NCBI RefSeq assembly: GCF_003387475.1
Contig: NZ_QUNO01000010.1
Span: 124,001-188,000, forward strand
Source of the DNA: Kutzneria buriramensis
GTDB lineage: Bacteria; Actinomycetota; Actinomycetes; Mycobacteriales; Pseudonocardiaceae
DNA length: 64,000 nucleotides
Direction: 5' to 3'
Shown here: positions 34,797 to 44,007 of the stretch, piece by piece
Layout: each line of letters begins with the position of its first letter
Position numbering within the stretch: position 1 is the first letter of the stretch
Translations under genes and position numbers: made by a program
Notes under the pieces: generated by a model
Databases searched by the model: none
What the model was told of the DNA's origin: nothing
Seen by the model: only the letters and a program-made list of their open reading frames with translations

Positions 34797-35173
34797 GAAC
34801 CGTCCTCACTGGACGAACCGTCGTCGAAGGGGATCTCCGGGCAGTCCTTCCACAGCCGCTCCAGGCCGTAGAAGACCCGCTCCTCGGTGTGCTGGACGTG
34901 CACCACGACGTCGACGAAGTCGAGCAGCACCCAGCGCCCCTCGCGGGCGCCCTCGCGGCGCACCGGCTTGGTGCCGGCCTCGCGCATCTTCTCCTCGACG
35001 GCGTCCACGATGGCGCCGACCTGACGCTCGTTGGGCGCCGACGCGATCACGAAGCAGTCCGTGATCACCAGCTGGCCGGAGACGTCCAGCACCTTGATGT
35101 CGTGCGCCTTCTTGTCGGCGGCCGCGCTCGCGGCCACCAGCGCCAGCCGTCGTGCCTCGTCGGTGGCTGCCAC
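34793..35173 (-). CDS. rsfS: Ribosomal silencing factor RsfS
   Basis: 126 residues from GTG 35173, just after AAGGAG. The family core KAHDIKVLDVSGQLVITDCFVIASAPNERQVGAIVDAVEEK (about 21-61) and EGRWVLLDFVDVVVHVQH (about 81-98) are complete. An acidic tail (DDGSSSEDGS) closes it. RsfS binds L14 and stops subunit joining in starvation. It precedes gpgP and is separated from nadD by a gap holding a small opposite-strand frame. Confidence 0.94.
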   Translation of the reverse strand: MAATDEARRLALVAASAAADKKAHDIKVLDVSGQLVITDCFVIASAPNERQVGAIVDAVEEKMREAGTKPVRREGAREGRWVLLDFVDVVVHVQHTEERVFYGLERLWKDCPEIPFDDGSSSEDGS

Positions 35174-35321
35174 GTCACTCCTTGCGGTTTTGTCCAGAGG
35201 GTCGGGTGCAAAGGGTACCGTCCCCGGTCTCGCGAAAAACCCGTTGACCAGGCGGGCGCCGTCGCGATCAGATATCGGCACACGGCCGCAAGGGGTGGCC
35301 CAACCGAAGGGAGGTGTGCGA

Positions 35322-35378
35322 ATGCTCGGGAAGTCTCTCGGCGCGCTCGCGCTTCGTCCCGTCGGGCGTACGCGATAG
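35322..35378 (+). CDS. Possible 18-residue peptide gene in the nadD-rsfS gap
   Basis: ATG 35322 follows GAAGGGAGG at ideal spacing, and the frame (MLGKSLGALALRPVGRTR) stops at 35376-35378. A strong hairpin at 35404-35432 follows. GTG 35316 is an alternative start. The ribosome site is stronger than that of many genes here, so a small basic peptide or a leader may be made. No function suggested. Confidence 0.4.
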   Translation: MLGKSLGALALRPVGRTR

Positions 35379-35403
35379 CGCGCCAGGACTGACGAGTACG
35401 GGT

Positions 35404-35432
35404 CCCCCGATCCAGGCGCCGGATCGGGGGAT
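35404..35432. terminator. Hairpin terminator between the small frame and nadD
   Basis: A perfect 11-bp inverted repeat (TCCCCCGATCC at 35404-35414, GGATCGGGGGA at 35422-35432) with a 7-nt loop. It can end the short plus-strand transcript and the minus-strand nadD transcript. Confidence 0.65.
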
Positions 35433-35440
35433 TCCCGTCT

Positions 35441-36031
35441 TCAGCACTGGTAGAGGCCGCGCTTGGAGATGTACTGCACCACCCCGTCCGGCACCAGGTA
35501 CCAGACCGGCAGGCCCGCGCACACGCGGTCGCGGCAGGCGGTGGACGAGATCGCCATGGCCGGCACCTCGATCAGGCTCACCGAGCCCTGCGGCAGGTGG
35601 TGGCCGTCGAGCCGGAATCCCGGCCGGGTGACGCCGATGAAGTGCGCCTTGGTGAACAGCTCGTCGACCCGCTTCCAGGACACGATCTGCGACAGCGCGT
35701 CCGCGCCGGTGATGAAGAACAGGTCGTCGTCGGGGAACCGGTCGGCCAGGTCGCTGAGCGTGTCGGCGGTGTAGGTGGGGCCGCCGCGGTCGATGTCCAC
35801 GCGGCTGACCGAGAAGCGCGGGTTGGACGCCGTCGCGATCACGGTCATCAGGTAGCGGTCCTCGGCCGGGCTGACGCCGCTGCCCGACTTCTGCCAGGGC
35901 TGGCCGGTCGGCACGAAGATGACTTCGTCCAGCTCGAACTTGGCCTGGACCTCGCTGGCCGCCACCAGGTGGCCGTGGTGGATCGGGTCGAAGGTGCCGC
36001 CCATGACCCCGATCCGGCGCTTGTCGGTCAT
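35441..36031 (-). CDS. nadD: Nicotinate-nucleotide adenylyltransferase
   Basis: 196 residues. The nucleotidyltransferase motif [17 protein letters not shown] is near the N-terminus, SPAEDRYLM near 53, GPTYTADTL near 83, FFITGADAL near 102, and the ISSTACRDR motif near 168. It makes deamido-NAD from nicotinate mononucleotide and ATP. Usually paired with rsfS; here a terminator and a 270-bp gap separate them. Confidence 0.95.
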   Translation of the reverse strand: MTDKRRIGVMGGTFDPIHHGHLVAASEVQAKFELDEVIFVPTGQPWQKSGSGVSPAEDRYLMTVIATASNPRFSVSRVDIDRGGPTYTADTLSDLADRFPDDDLFFITGADALSQIVSWKRVDELFTKAHFIGVTRPGFRLDGHHLPQGSVSLIEVPAMAISSTACRDRVCAGLPVWYLVPDGVVQYISKRGLYQC

Positions 36032-36155
36032 AACGGTCCAGCGTAGGCAGCCATCACCCGGACGGCCGCCGCGCGCGCCGAAGTGTGAGGAACGGCTAAT
36101 CCCGCGGCCGAGGTGAACCGGGGCGCCCGCCGGCAGCGGGCGCCCCGGGCGACTC

Positions 36156-36386
36156 TCAGTCCAGCGGCGCGATCACCTTGTCGGTGCCGACCTCGCGCAC
36201 CAGGATCGCCTCCATCGGGCACGACTCGGCGGCGGTGACCACCTCGTCGTCGGCGTCGACCTCGTCGGCGACCGGCGTGCCGTAGCCGCCGTCGAGCTTG
36301 AAGTACTTCGGCGAGGTGCCGGCGCACACGCCGGAGCCGATGCACGTGCCCGAGTCGATCGCAACATTCCAGCGGCCGTCTGCCAC
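36156..36386 (-). CDS. [3Fe-4S]-type ferredoxin, P450 partner
   Basis: 76 residues. Cluster ligands are in CIGSGVCAG (Cys at about 15 and 21) and [10 protein letters not shown] (Cys about 56), and the fourth usual Cys is replaced, which is the actinomycete [3Fe-4S] P450-ferredoxin pattern. It should deliver electrons to the P450 encoded 42 nt upstream in the same operon. Confidence 0.9.
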   Translation of the reverse strand: MADGRWNVAIDSGTCIGSGVCAGTSPKYFKLDGGYGTPVADEVDADDEVVTAAESCPMEAILVREVGTDKVIAPLD

Positions 36387-36428
36387 CGTGTCCTCCTCCA
36401 GCCAGTTCAGGAACGCCTCAATCTTCCA

Positions 36429-37631
36429 TCACCAGGTGACGGGCAGTGCCCGCAGGCCGCGGATGAGCCGCCCGGTCTTGAACGGCACCTCCTCGACCGG
36501 CACGGCGAACCGCAGGTCGGGGAAGCGGTTCAGCACCGAGCCGACGGCGACCTGGAGCTCCAGCCGAGCCAGCTGGGCGCCGAGGCAGTGGTGGACGCCG
36601 TGGCCGAAGGCGATGTGCGGGTTGTTCTCGCGGTGGAAGTCGATCTCGTCGCCGTGGTCGAACACCCCGCCGTCGCGGTTGGCCGACGCCAGCTGTGTCA
36701 TCACGGCCTCGCCCGCCCGGACCAGGGTGCCGCTGAGCACGACGTCCTCGGTGGCGATGCGCGGGAAGCCGGCGGCGGTGCCCAGCGGGGTCATCCGCAG
36801 CATCTCCTCGATCGCCGGGTTCAGCAGCTCCGGGTTCTCCCGCAGGTCGCGCAGCAGGTGCGGGGTGCTGAGCAGCGTGAAGAGGAAGTTGCCGGTCTGG
36901 TTGGCGGTCGTCTCGTGCCCGGCGACCAGCAGGGTGACGCCGAACTGGACCAGCTCGGCCTCCGACAGCCGGTCCTCCTCGTCACGGGCCTGCACCAGCA
37001 CGCCGAGCAGGTCGTCGGTGGGCTGCTCGCGGCGCTGGGCGACCAGGCCGGCCAGATACTCCCGCAGGCCGTCGCGGCCGGCCTGGATCTCCTCAAGGGT
37101 GAACGCGTTGAACGCCAGCGCCGCGTCCGACCAGGCGCGGAACTTGTCGCGGTCCTCGTAGGGCACGCCGAGCAGCTCGCAGATCATGGTGATCGGCAGC
37201 GGCAGCGCGAGGCCCTCGACCAGGTCGGCCGGCGGGCCCTGGGCCTCGATGTCGTCGAGCAGGCCGTCCACGACCTCCTGCGCCCGCGGCCGCAGCATCT
37301 CGATGCGCCGCATGGTGAACGCCTTGGCCACCAGCTTGCGCAGGCGGCTGTGGTCCGGCGGATCCATGGTGAGCAGGTTGGTCTCGTTCTGGATGAGCGG
37401 CATCATCCGCGGCACGTCGGCGCCGAGCGTGGCGGCGCGGCTGAACCGCGGGTCGCCCAGCACGGTCTTGACGTCCTCGTAGCTGGTGGCCATCCAGGCC
37501 TCGCCGCCGTAGGGCATCCGCACCCGGGCCAGCTCGCCGTTGTCACGCAGCCGGCCGTACTCCGGGTCGAGCTCCAGCCCCTGGGCCTCGCTGAACGGGT
37601 ACGGACACGCGCCGCGGTCGACTGTCGTCAT
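36429..37631 (-). CDS. Cytochrome P450
   Basis: 400 residues, soluble bacterial class I. The I-helix oxygen-binding motif is LLVAGHETTANQ (near 235), the K-helix ExxR is in AIEEMLR (near 280), and the heme loop is FGHGVHHCLGAQLAR with the axial Cys near 347. Upstream MDPPDHSRLRKLV is normal. Its ferredoxin follows, and a TetR gene precedes. The set resembles CYP105/107-type xenobiotic or secondary-metabolite hydroxylases. Substrate unknown. Confidence 0.93.
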   Translation of the reverse strand: MTTVDRGACPYPFSEAQGLELDPEYGRLRDNGELARVRMPYGGEAWMATSYEDVKTVLGDPRFSRAATLGADVPRMMPLIQNETNLLTMDPPDHSRLRKLVAKAFTMRRIEMLRPRAQEVVDGLLDDIEAQGPPADLVEGLALPLPITMICELLGVPYEDRDKFRAWSDAALAFNAFTLEEIQAGRDGLREYLAGLVAQRREQPTDDLLGVLVQARDEEDRLSEAELVQFGVTLLVAGHETTANQTGNFLFTLLSTPHLLRDLRENPELLNPAIEEMLRMTPLGTAAGFPRIATEDVVLSGTLVRAGEAVMTQLASANRDGGVFDHGDEIDFHRENNPHIAFGHGVHHCLGAQLARLELQVAVGSVLNRFPDLRFAVPVEEVPFKTGRLIRGLRALPVTW

Positions 37632-37656
37632 GTCGGGCTCCCCAAAGCCGAACTGA

Positions 37657-37678
37657 GATGTAAGCCTCCGCTTACATC
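37657..37678. promoter_or_regulatory. TetR-type operator at the P450 promoter
   Basis: GATGTAAGC and GCTTACATC form a perfect 9-bp inverted repeat with a 4-nt spacer, 25 nt upstream of the P450 ATG and 31 nt downstream of the TetR stop. The size and place are right for the neighbouring TetR regulator. Confidence 0.7.
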
Positions 37679-37708
37679 ACCGAACGATAGGCAGTTGGTT
37701 ATCAGGCG

Positions 37709-38299
37709 TCAACAGTCCGGTTCGGTCTCGGCCCGTTCGAGCAGCACGGACATCGCGCGCAGCACGAGCCGCGCCACGGCCCCGGGATCGGCGCTGACCA
37801 GCGGCTCCTTGCGGACGACGGTGCGCAGCATGCCGAGGCCGACGATCCAGGCCAGCACCAGGTCGACGCGCAGGTCGGCGTCCTCGGCGTCGGTCAGCGA
37901 GCCCAGCACCCGGGTGTAGTCCTCCCCCAGCTGTTTACGGATGGCGTCGGCCGCGCTGTCGTGACCGCTGGAGCGCAGCGCGGCCAGCCACACACCGTCC
38001 TGGGCCGCGTCCATGTCCCGGCTGAGCATCTTCGCCAGTGTCCGGGCCAGCACTTGCTCGGCCGGCGACTCGGCGATCAGCACCCGGCTCTCGGTGGCCA
38101 GCACGACGTGGAAGAGCTCTTCCTTGGTGCCGAAGTAGCGGAACAACAGCGCCTGGTTCACGCCCGCGCGGTCGGCGATGTCGCGGACGGTCGTCCGCTC
38201 GTAGCCGCGCTCGGTGAACAGCTCCTGTGCCGCGCGCAGCAAGGCCGCCTTGGTGGCGGACGCGTCGCGTCTGCGGTGTTCGGGCGCTTCTGAAGTCAC
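37709..38299 (-). CDS. TetR family transcriptional regulator
   Basis: 196 residues. The DNA-binding domain is in residues 10-60: DASATKAALLRAAQELFTERGYERTTVRDIADRAGVNQALLFRYFGTKEELF (given only in part). The C-terminal ligand domain is poorly conserved, as usual. It is transcribed towards the P450 operon with a palindrome in between, so it probably represses P450 and ferredoxin. Confidence 0.9.
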   Translation of the reverse strand: MTSEAPEHRRRDASATKAALLRAAQELFTERGYERTTVRDIADRAGVNQALLFRYFGTKEELFHVVLATESRVLIAESPAEQVLARTLAKMLSRDMDAAQDGVWLAALRSSGHDSAADAIRKQLGEDYTRVLGSLTDAEDADLRVDLVLAWIVGLGMLRTVVRKEPLVSADPGAVARLVLRAMSVLLERAETEPDC

Positions 38300-38321
38300 G
38301 CCCGTGAACGTACCGGCGGTG

Positions 38322-39587
38322 TCAGGAGGAGGGGCGGACGTGGCCGTCGCCCCACACCACCCACTTGGTCGAGGTCAGCTCGGCCAGCCCCATCGGCCCG
38401 CGCGCGTGCAGCTTCTGCGTGGAGATGCCGATCTCCGCGCCGAGGCCGAACTCGCCGCCGTCGGTGAAGGAGGTCGCCGCGTTCACCATGACCGCCGCCG
38501 CGTCCACACGGGCGACGAAGTCCCGGGCCGCGCGCACGTCGTCGGAGACGATGGCCTCGGTGTGACCGCTGCCGTGCTGGCCGATGTGCTCCACGGCCTC
38601 GTCCAGCGAGTCCACGACCCGCATGGCGATGTCCAGCGACAGGTACTCGGTGTCCCAGTCGGCGTCGACGGCCGGCACCACGTCGGCCAGCTCCGCCGCA
38701 CGCTTGTCGCCGTGCACGGTGACGCCGTGGGCCGCGAGCTGACGGACCGCCTCCGGCACGAAGTTCTCGGCGACGTCCGCGTGCACCAGCACCGTCTCAG
38801 CCGCGTTGCACACACTCGGCCGCCGCGCCTTGGAGTTGATCAGAATCCGGTGCGCCATGTCGAGGTCGGCGTTGCGGTCCACGTAGACGTGGCAGTTGCC
38901 GACACCGGTCTCGATCGTCGGCACCGTCGCCTGCTGCACGACCGCCGAGATCAGGCCGGCGCCACCGCGCGGAATGACCAGGTCGACCAGGCCGCGAGCG
39001 GTGATGAGGTACTGCACGGAGGCACGGTCGTGACACGGCAGCAGCTGCACGGCGTCGGCCGGGAAGTCGTTGTCCGCCAACACTTCGCGGAGCACCTTCA
39101 CCAGCGCGATGTTGGACTGCTCAGCGCTGGAGGAGCCCCGCAGCAGGACCGCGTTGCCGGACTTGAGCGCGAGGCCGGCGGCGTCGACCGTGACGTTGGG
39201 ACGCCCCTCGTAGATCATGCCGACGACGCCCAGCGGGACCTGGACCTGGCGCAGCTCAAGACCGTTGGGCAGGGTCGAGCCGCGGCGGACGTCGCCGACC
39301 GGGTCCGGCAGGCCGGCGACCGAGCGCAGGCCGTCGGCGATGCCGCCGATGCGCTTCTCGTTCAGGGCGAGCCGGTCGAGCAGCGCGTCGCCGATGTTCG
39401 CCTCGCGGCCGGCGGCCAGGTCGCGCTCGTTGGCGGCCATGATGTCGTCGGCGTTGGCTTCGAGGGCGTCGGCCATGGCCAGCAGCAAGGTGTTCTTGCG
39501 CTGGGTGTTGGCCGTGGCCAGTACCTTGGCAGCGACTCGGGCCCGCCTGGCGGCCTCGTGAACCTGTTCCCGCAGGTCGTCGGTCAT
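38322..39587 (-). CDS. proA: Gamma-glutamyl phosphate reductase
   Basis: 421 residues from ATG 39587. The aldehyde dehydrogenase fold holds [32 protein letters not shown] (about 115-145), [11 protein letters not shown] near 200, and the catalytic Cys in [15 protein letters not shown] near 265. It reduces gamma-glutamyl phosphate with NADPH in proline synthesis, working with the proB product encoded about 4.4 kb away. They are separated here by recQ and others. Confidence 0.95.
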   Translation of the reverse strand: MTDDLREQVHEAARRARVAAKVLATANTQRKNTLLLAMADALEANADDIMAANERDLAAGREANIGDALLDRLALNEKRIGGIADGLRSVAGLPDPVGDVRRGSTLPNGLELRQVQVPLGVVGMIYEGRPNVTVDAAGLALKSGNAVLLRGSSSAEQSNIALVKVLREVLADNDFPADAVQLLPCHDRASVQYLITARGLVDLVIPRGGAGLISAVVQQATVPTIETGVGNCHVYVDRNADLDMAHRILINSKARRPSVCNAAETVLVHADVAENFVPEAVRQLAAHGVTVHGDKRAAELADVVPAVDADWDTEYLSLDIAMRVVDSLDEAVEHIGQHGSGHTEAIVSDDVRAARDFVARVDAAAVMVNAATSFTDGGEFGLGAEIGISTQKLHARGPMGLAELTSTKWVVWGDGHVRPSS

Positions 39588-39642
39588 TGTCGGATTGTAG
39601 AACAATCTCGCTCGACAGAGAACAGCTGGTGCCCCGAAGCGC

Positions 39643-39740
39643 TCGGCCGCCGCCGATGCCTGGACCGCGGCAGTTGTCGATCGAGTCTGTCCATCGATCG
39701 ACAACTGACAAGGGAAGGCATCGGCCTCGTGGGCGGCCGA
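39643..39740. repeat. Dispersed palindromic repeat, copy 1
   Basis: Nested inverted repeats: outer TCGGCCGCC/GGCGGCCGA (39643-39651, 39732-39740), middle GCCGATGCCT/AGGCATCGGC (39652-39661, 39716-39725), and a core centred on CAGTTGTCGATCGA pairing with TCGATCGACAACTG. It lies between the divergent proA and recQ genes. The core matches copy 2 at 57722-57842, in inverted orientation. Confidence 0.8.
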
Positions 39741-39798
39741 TGCCCGCCCGGCATGGGCGGCGAAGATACTGTCAGGGTGCTGGTGTAGGCATGGGGGC

Positions 39799-41886
39799 AT
39801 GGACGACCTGGCCTTGCGCGAGCAGGCAGAGGAGCACCTCCGATCCCTCGCCGGACCGGAGGCGAAACTCCGTGACGACCAGTGGACGGCGATCAGCGCA
39901 CTGGTGTCGCAGCGTCGGCGCGCGCTGGTCGTGCAGCGCACGGGGTGGGGCAAGTCGGCGGTGTACTTCATCGCGACGGCGCTGCTGCGTTCCCTCGGCG
40001 AGGGCCCGACGGTGATCGTCTCGCCGTTGCTGGCCCTGATGCGCAACCAGGTGGAGGCGGCGGCCCGCGCGGGGGTCCGGGCGGCGACCATCAACTCCGC
40101 CAACCTCGGCAAGTGGCAGGAGGTCCAGGACGCCGTCACGGCCGGCGACGTGGACGTGCTGCTGGTCAGCCCGGAACGGCTGAACAACCCGGACTTCCGC
40201 GACAACGTGCTGCCGAGTCTGACCGCGAGCGCCGGCCTGCTCGTGGTGGACGAGGCCCACTGCATCTCCGACTGGGGCCACGACTTCCGTCCCGACTACC
40301 GCCGCCTCCGCACACTTCTGGGTGAACTGCCGGAAGGTGTGCCGGTGTTGGCGACGACGGCGACCGCGAACGACCGCGTGGTCCGGGACGTCGCCGACCA
40401 GTTGGGCATCGGCGGCACGCAGACGTTGGTGCTGCGCGGCCCGCTGGACCGGGAGAGCCTGCACCTGGCCGTCGTCACGCTGCCGAGCCCGGCGGCCCGG
40501 CTGGGGTGGCTGGCGGAGAAGCTGACGGAGCTCCCCGGCTCCGGCATCATCTACACGCTGACGGTGTCAGCGGCCGAGGACGTGGCCTCGTTCCTGCGCG
40601 AGCGCGGCTTCGAGGTGGCGGCGTACTCCGGCAAGACCGACCCGGCCGAACGCGAACGTGCCGAGGCGGACCTGCTGGCGAACCGGGTGAAGGCGCTGGT
40701 GGCGACCTCGGCGCTGGGCATGGGTTTCGACAAGCCGGACCTGGGATTCGTGGTGCACCTGGGCGCGCCGCAGTCGCCGATCGCGTACTACCAGCAGATC
40801 GGCCGCGCCGGCCGGGGCGTGCAGCGCGCGGAGGTGCTGCTGCTGCCGGGACGCGAGGACCGGGACATCTGGCAGTACTTCGCGTCGCTGGCCTTCCCGC
40901 CGGAACACATTGTGCGGCAAGTGTTGGACGCCCTCGCGGGCAGCGACCGTCCACTGTCGACAGCGGCACTGGAACCGATGGTGGAGCTGTCGCGGAGCCG
41001 GCTCGAAGTCGTGCTCAAGGTGTTGGATGTGGACGGCGCGGTGCACCGGGTGCGCGGCGGCTGGGTGTCGACGGGCGGGCCGTGGCACTACGACGGGGAG
41101 CGCTACGGCCGGCTCGGCGAAGCGCGGCGGGCCGAGCAGCAGGCGATGCTCGACTATCAGGCGACCGACGGCTGCCGCATGGAATTCCTGTTGCGGCAGC
41201 TGGACGATCCGACGGCGGCGCCGTGCGGGCGGTGCGACAACTGCACGGGCCGGCGGTGGAGCGTCGAGGTGTCCGGGCAGGCATCGACGGCGGCGCAGGA
41301 CCGGCTCAACCGGCCGGGCGTGGAGATCGCGCCGCGCCGGATGTGGCCGAGCGGCATGTCGGGCCTGGGCGTTCCGCTGTCGGGAAAGATCCCGGCGGGC
41401 CAGCAGGCCGAGGAGGGTCGGGCCCTGGGCCGGCTGACCGACATCGGCTGGGGCAATCGCCTGCGCGACCTGCTCGCGGAGAACACCCCGGATCAGCCGG
41501 TGCCGGACGACGTGTTCCAGGCGTGCGTGCAGGTGCTCGCCGCCTGGAAGTGGTCGCAACGGCCGTCGGGCGTGGTGACGATCGGCTCGCGCCGGCGGCC
41601 GAAACTCGTCGCCAGCCTGGGTGAGAGGCTGGCGTCGATCGGCCGGCTGACCTACCTCGGCGAGGTCACCTCGGCCGGCGAGGGCAGCCGGCGCAGCAAC
41701 AGCGCGCAGCGGCTGGCCGGTCTGTGGCAGGGGCTGCGCGCGCCGGAGTCGCTCGCCGCCGACGGGCCGGTGTTGCTGGTGGACGATCTGGTGGACAGCG
41801 GCTGGACGATGACGCTCGCCGCACGACTGCTCCGGGAAGGAGGCGCGCCCGCGGTGCTGCCGTTCGCCCTGGCGGTCACGAACTAG
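39799..41886 (+). CDS. RecQ-family DNA helicase with C-terminal phosphoribosyltransferase-like domain
   Basis: 695 residues. Helicase core: [20 protein letters not shown], motif [13 protein letters not shown] (near 48), DEAH-like box [15 protein letters not shown] (near 150), ATTAT, and motif [11 protein letters not shown] near 330. The zinc-binding domain has CGRCDNC near 470. The final 60 residues contain [22 protein letters not shown], the PRPP-binding motif of type I phosphoribosyltransferases. So a RecQ helicase is fused to a ComFC-like PRTase domain. It unwinds DNA 3' to 5' in repair; the PRTase role is unknown. Confidence 0.88.
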   Translation: MDDLALREQAEEHLRSLAGPEAKLRDDQWTAISALVSQRRRALVVQRTGWGKSAVYFIATALLRSLGEGPTVIVSPLLALMRNQVEAAARAGVRAATINSANLGKWQEVQDAVTAGDVDVLLVSPERLNNPDFRDNVLPSLTASAGLLVVDEAHCISDWGHDFRPDYRRLRTLLGELPEGVPVLATTATANDRVVRDVADQLGIGGTQTLVLRGPLDRESLHLAVVTLPSPAARLGWLAEKLTELPGSGIIYTLTVSAAEDVASFLRERGFEVAAYSGKTDPAERERAEADLLANRVKALVATSALGMGFDKPDLGFVVHLGAPQSPIAYYQQIGRAGRGVQRAEVLLLPGREDRDIWQYFASLAFPPEHIVRQVLDALAGSDRPLSTAALEPMVELSRSRLEVVLKVLDVDGAVHRVRGGWVSTGGPWHYDGERYGRLGEARRAEQQAMLDYQATDGCRMEFLLRQLDDPTAAPCGRCDNCTGRRWSVEVSGQASTAAQDRLNRPGVEIAPRRMWPSGMSGLGVPLSGKIPAGQQAEEGRALGRLTDIGWGNRLRDLLAENTPDQPVPDDVFQACVQVLAAWKWSQRPSGVVTIGSRRRPKLVASLGERLASIGRLTYLGEVTSAGEGSRRSNSAQRLAGLWQGLRAPESLAADGPVLLVDDLVDSGWTMTLAARLLREGGAPAVLPFALAVTN

Positions 41887-41948
41887 GTGTAACGCGAGGA
41901 ACCCCCGGGAGCGATCTCACCACAATCCGCTCATCACGGAGGAGAGTC

Positions 41949-42980
41949 GTGAGCACTCTGGGGAAGGCCGACCGGCAGGAGCTCCTGCTGGTCCGGGCCG
42001 AGCAATTCGCGAAGGTCATTCTGGTCAACGTGCGCCGGGAGTTCCCGAACGACATCAGGCACATGATGAAGGGGCCCGGTGAGCTGCCGAACCGGCCCAA
42101 GGACGTGTTTCCGGCGTTCTACGGCTGTCTCGACTGGCACTCGTGCGTGGAGATGCACTGGGCGGTCGTGCGCCTGCTGCGCACGGTGCCCGACAGCGTC
42201 CCGGCGGACGAGATCCGAGCGGTGCTCGACGAGCACCTGACAGCCGACAACATCGCCGTGGAGACCCGCAGTTTCCACGAGTTCGACCGGCACTCCCGGC
42301 CCTACGCGTGGGCCTGGGAGCACATGCTGCACCACGAGTTGTCCACCTGGGACGACCCGGACGCGCGGCGCTGGGCGGCGAATCTGACGCCGCTGACGGA
42401 GACGATCACGGACGCGTTTCTCAGCTGGCTGCCCAAGGCCACCTACCCGGACCGGCAGGGCATGCACTACAACGGCGCGTTCGGGCTGTCCCGGGCGTTG
42501 CCGCACGCCCGCGCGCTGGCCGACCGGGGCGAGCCGGCGCTGCTGGCCGCCGTCATCGACGCCGCACACCGCTGGTTCGACGACGACACCGACTATCCGG
42601 CCCGGTACGAGCCGGGCGGCGCCGATTTCCTGTCGGCCGCGCTCTGCGAGGCGGAACTGATGGCGAACCTGTTCGGTCCAACCGAGTTCACCCGATGGTT
42701 CGATCGATTCCTGCCGGACATCACGAACAGCGGGCTGTTTACGCCGGCCGTCGTTTCCGACGACTCCGACGGCCAGATCGCACATCTGCACGGATTGAAT
42801 CTGAGCCGCGCGTGGTGCCTGCTCCGACTGGCCGCAGCCCTTCCGCCGACCGATGTCCGCATCCCCGCGATGCGCGAGGCCGCGGCCGCCCACGCGGTGC
42901 CGGAACTGGACCTGACCAGCGGCACCGACTACATGGTCGAGCACTGGCTCGCGACCTACGCGGTGCTGCTGCTCACCTGA
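41949..42980 (+). CDS. DUF2891 family protein
   Basis: 343 residues from GTG 41949, after GGAGGAGA. Predicted to be an alpha/alpha barrel of the DUF2891 type: FPAFYGCLDWHSCVEMHWAVVRLLR, SRPYAWAWEHMLHHELSTWDDP, and HWLATYAVLLL at the C-terminus. Function unknown; a carbohydrate-active or sugar isomerase role has been guessed for the fold. A hairpin terminator follows. Confidence 0.8.
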   Translation: MSTLGKADRQELLLVRAEQFAKVILVNVRREFPNDIRHMMKGPGELPNRPKDVFPAFYGCLDWHSCVEMHWAVVRLLRTVPDSVPADEIRAVLDEHLTADNIAVETRSFHEFDRHSRPYAWAWEHMLHHELSTWDDPDARRWAANLTPLTETITDAFLSWLPKATYPDRQGMHYNGAFGLSRALPHARALADRGEPALLAAVIDAAHRWFDDDTDYPARYEPGGADFLSAALCEAELMANLFGPTEFTRWFDRFLPDITNSGLFTPAVVSDDSDGQIAHLHGLNLSRAWCLLRLAAALPPTDVRIPAMREAAAAHAVPELDLTSGTDYMVEHWLATYAVLLLT

Positions 42981-43072
42981 CGACAAGCCGTGCAAAAGGG
43001 ATCAATCACCGGCGGGAACCCCCCGAAAGTAGCTACCGCCGCGCTGTTGCCCCGTTGAAAGATCAGTACGGG

Positions 43073-43107
43073 TTCCGCCGGGGAATCTGATCAGTTCCCC
43101 GGCGGAA
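43073..43107. terminator. Hairpin after the DUF2891 gene
   Basis: Perfect 13-bp inverted repeat TTCCGCCGGGGAA/TTCCCCGGCGGAA (43073-43085, 43095-43107), 9-nt loop. It lies in the 206-bp gap before the peptidase gene and may terminate the first transcript or act in the leader of the next. Confidence 0.6.
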
Positions 43108-43201
43108 TTCCGGGAATTGACGCCTGTCCCTCCACCACCCCTGCAAGGCGCTCCCCGCATCGCCGATCAGCGAACGGGAGGCGCCGGTGAAAGGATCGGA
43201 A

Positions 43202-43921
43202 ATGCACGCCACTCGTCTCACCCGTGCCCTGGTCGCGGCGGCCCTGGCGGCCGCCAGCCTCGCCGGCACGGCTGTCGCCGCCACCGGCCCGGCCTCCTTC
43301 GGCCCCCAGCTGAAGTTCGGCCACGGCGCGGGCAGTGCCTTCTCCGGCGGCAACTGGGGCGGCTACGCCAGCTTCGGCAGCTGGACGACGGCGACCGCCA
43401 GCTGGACCGAACCCTCGGTCACCTGCCGGTCCACCAACGACCTGTTCGCGCCGTGGGTGGGCATCGACGGCGACGGCTCCTCGACGGTCGAGCAGACCGG
43501 TGTCGCCACCGACTGCTCCAGCGGCCACGCGGTCTACCAGGCGTGGTACGAGATGTACCCGGCCGCGCCGGTGTACTACAGCAACGCCGTCAGCGCCGGC
43601 GACCACTTCACCGCCACGGTGACCCGCTCCAGCAACAGCTACAAGCTGACCATCAGCGACACCACCAAGGGCTGGACCAAGACCACCACCAAGTCGCTGA
43701 ACGCCAAGCACTCCTCGGCCGAGGCGATCATCGAGTCGCCCACCGACTCGTACCCGTCGATCGCCGGCAACACCATCTCGTTCACCGGCGTGAAGTTCGA
43801 CGGCAAGACGCTGAAGGCCACCAACCCGTCCGCGCTGGACGCGGACGACCGCGGCACCAACACCTGGATCCCCGGCGCGATCAGCTCCGACGGCACCGGG
43901 TTCTCGATCACCAGGCACTGA
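43202..43921 (+). CDS. Secreted G1 family (eqolisin-like) glutamic peptidase
   Basis: 239 residues from ATG 43202, six nt after AAAGGA; GTG 43187, after GGGAGG, is the alternative. A signal peptide ends near VAAT. The mature part matches eqolisins: SGGNWGGYA, WTEPSVTC, FAPWVGIDGDGSSTVEQTGV (about 85-104, with the family Gln in EQTG), and AWYEMYP near 120 (catalytic Glu). Acid-active glutamic peptidases of this family are mostly fungal, with scattered bacterial members. Probably an extracellular protease. Confidence 0.85.
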   Translation: MHATRLTRALVAAALAAASLAGTAVAATGPASFGPQLKFGHGAGSAFSGGNWGGYASFGSWTTATASWTEPSVTCRSTNDLFAPWVGIDGDGSSTVEQTGVATDCSSGHAVYQAWYEMYPAAPVYYSNAVSAGDHFTATVTRSSNSYKLTISDTTKGWTKTTTKSLNAKHSSAEAIIESPTDSYPSIAGNTISFTGVKFDGKTLKATNPSALDADDRGTNTWIPGAISSDGTGFSITRH

Positions 43922-43942
43922 CCCAGCGCCTGCGGTAGGCAG

Positions 43943-43984
43943 CCGCACCCGTCACGGGCGATCCCTGTGGCGGGTGCGGTTCTC
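43943..43984. terminator. Hairpin terminator between the G1 peptidase and proB
   Basis: CCGCACCCG (43943-43951) pairs with CGGGTGCGG (43971-43979), extended inward by imperfect pairs. Convergent genes flank it, and TTCTCATTT follows on the plus strand. Confidence 0.7.
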
Positions 43985-44007
43985 ATTTCCGGGGATTGAA
44001 ATCCCGG

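Noticed and set aside
39660-39730. Terminator for proA or recQ
   Set aside because: The palindrome lies between divergent starts, where a terminator would have no transcript to end.
43122-43938. Second frame inside the G1 peptidase gene
   Set aside because: His/Arg/Gln-rich shadow frame without support.
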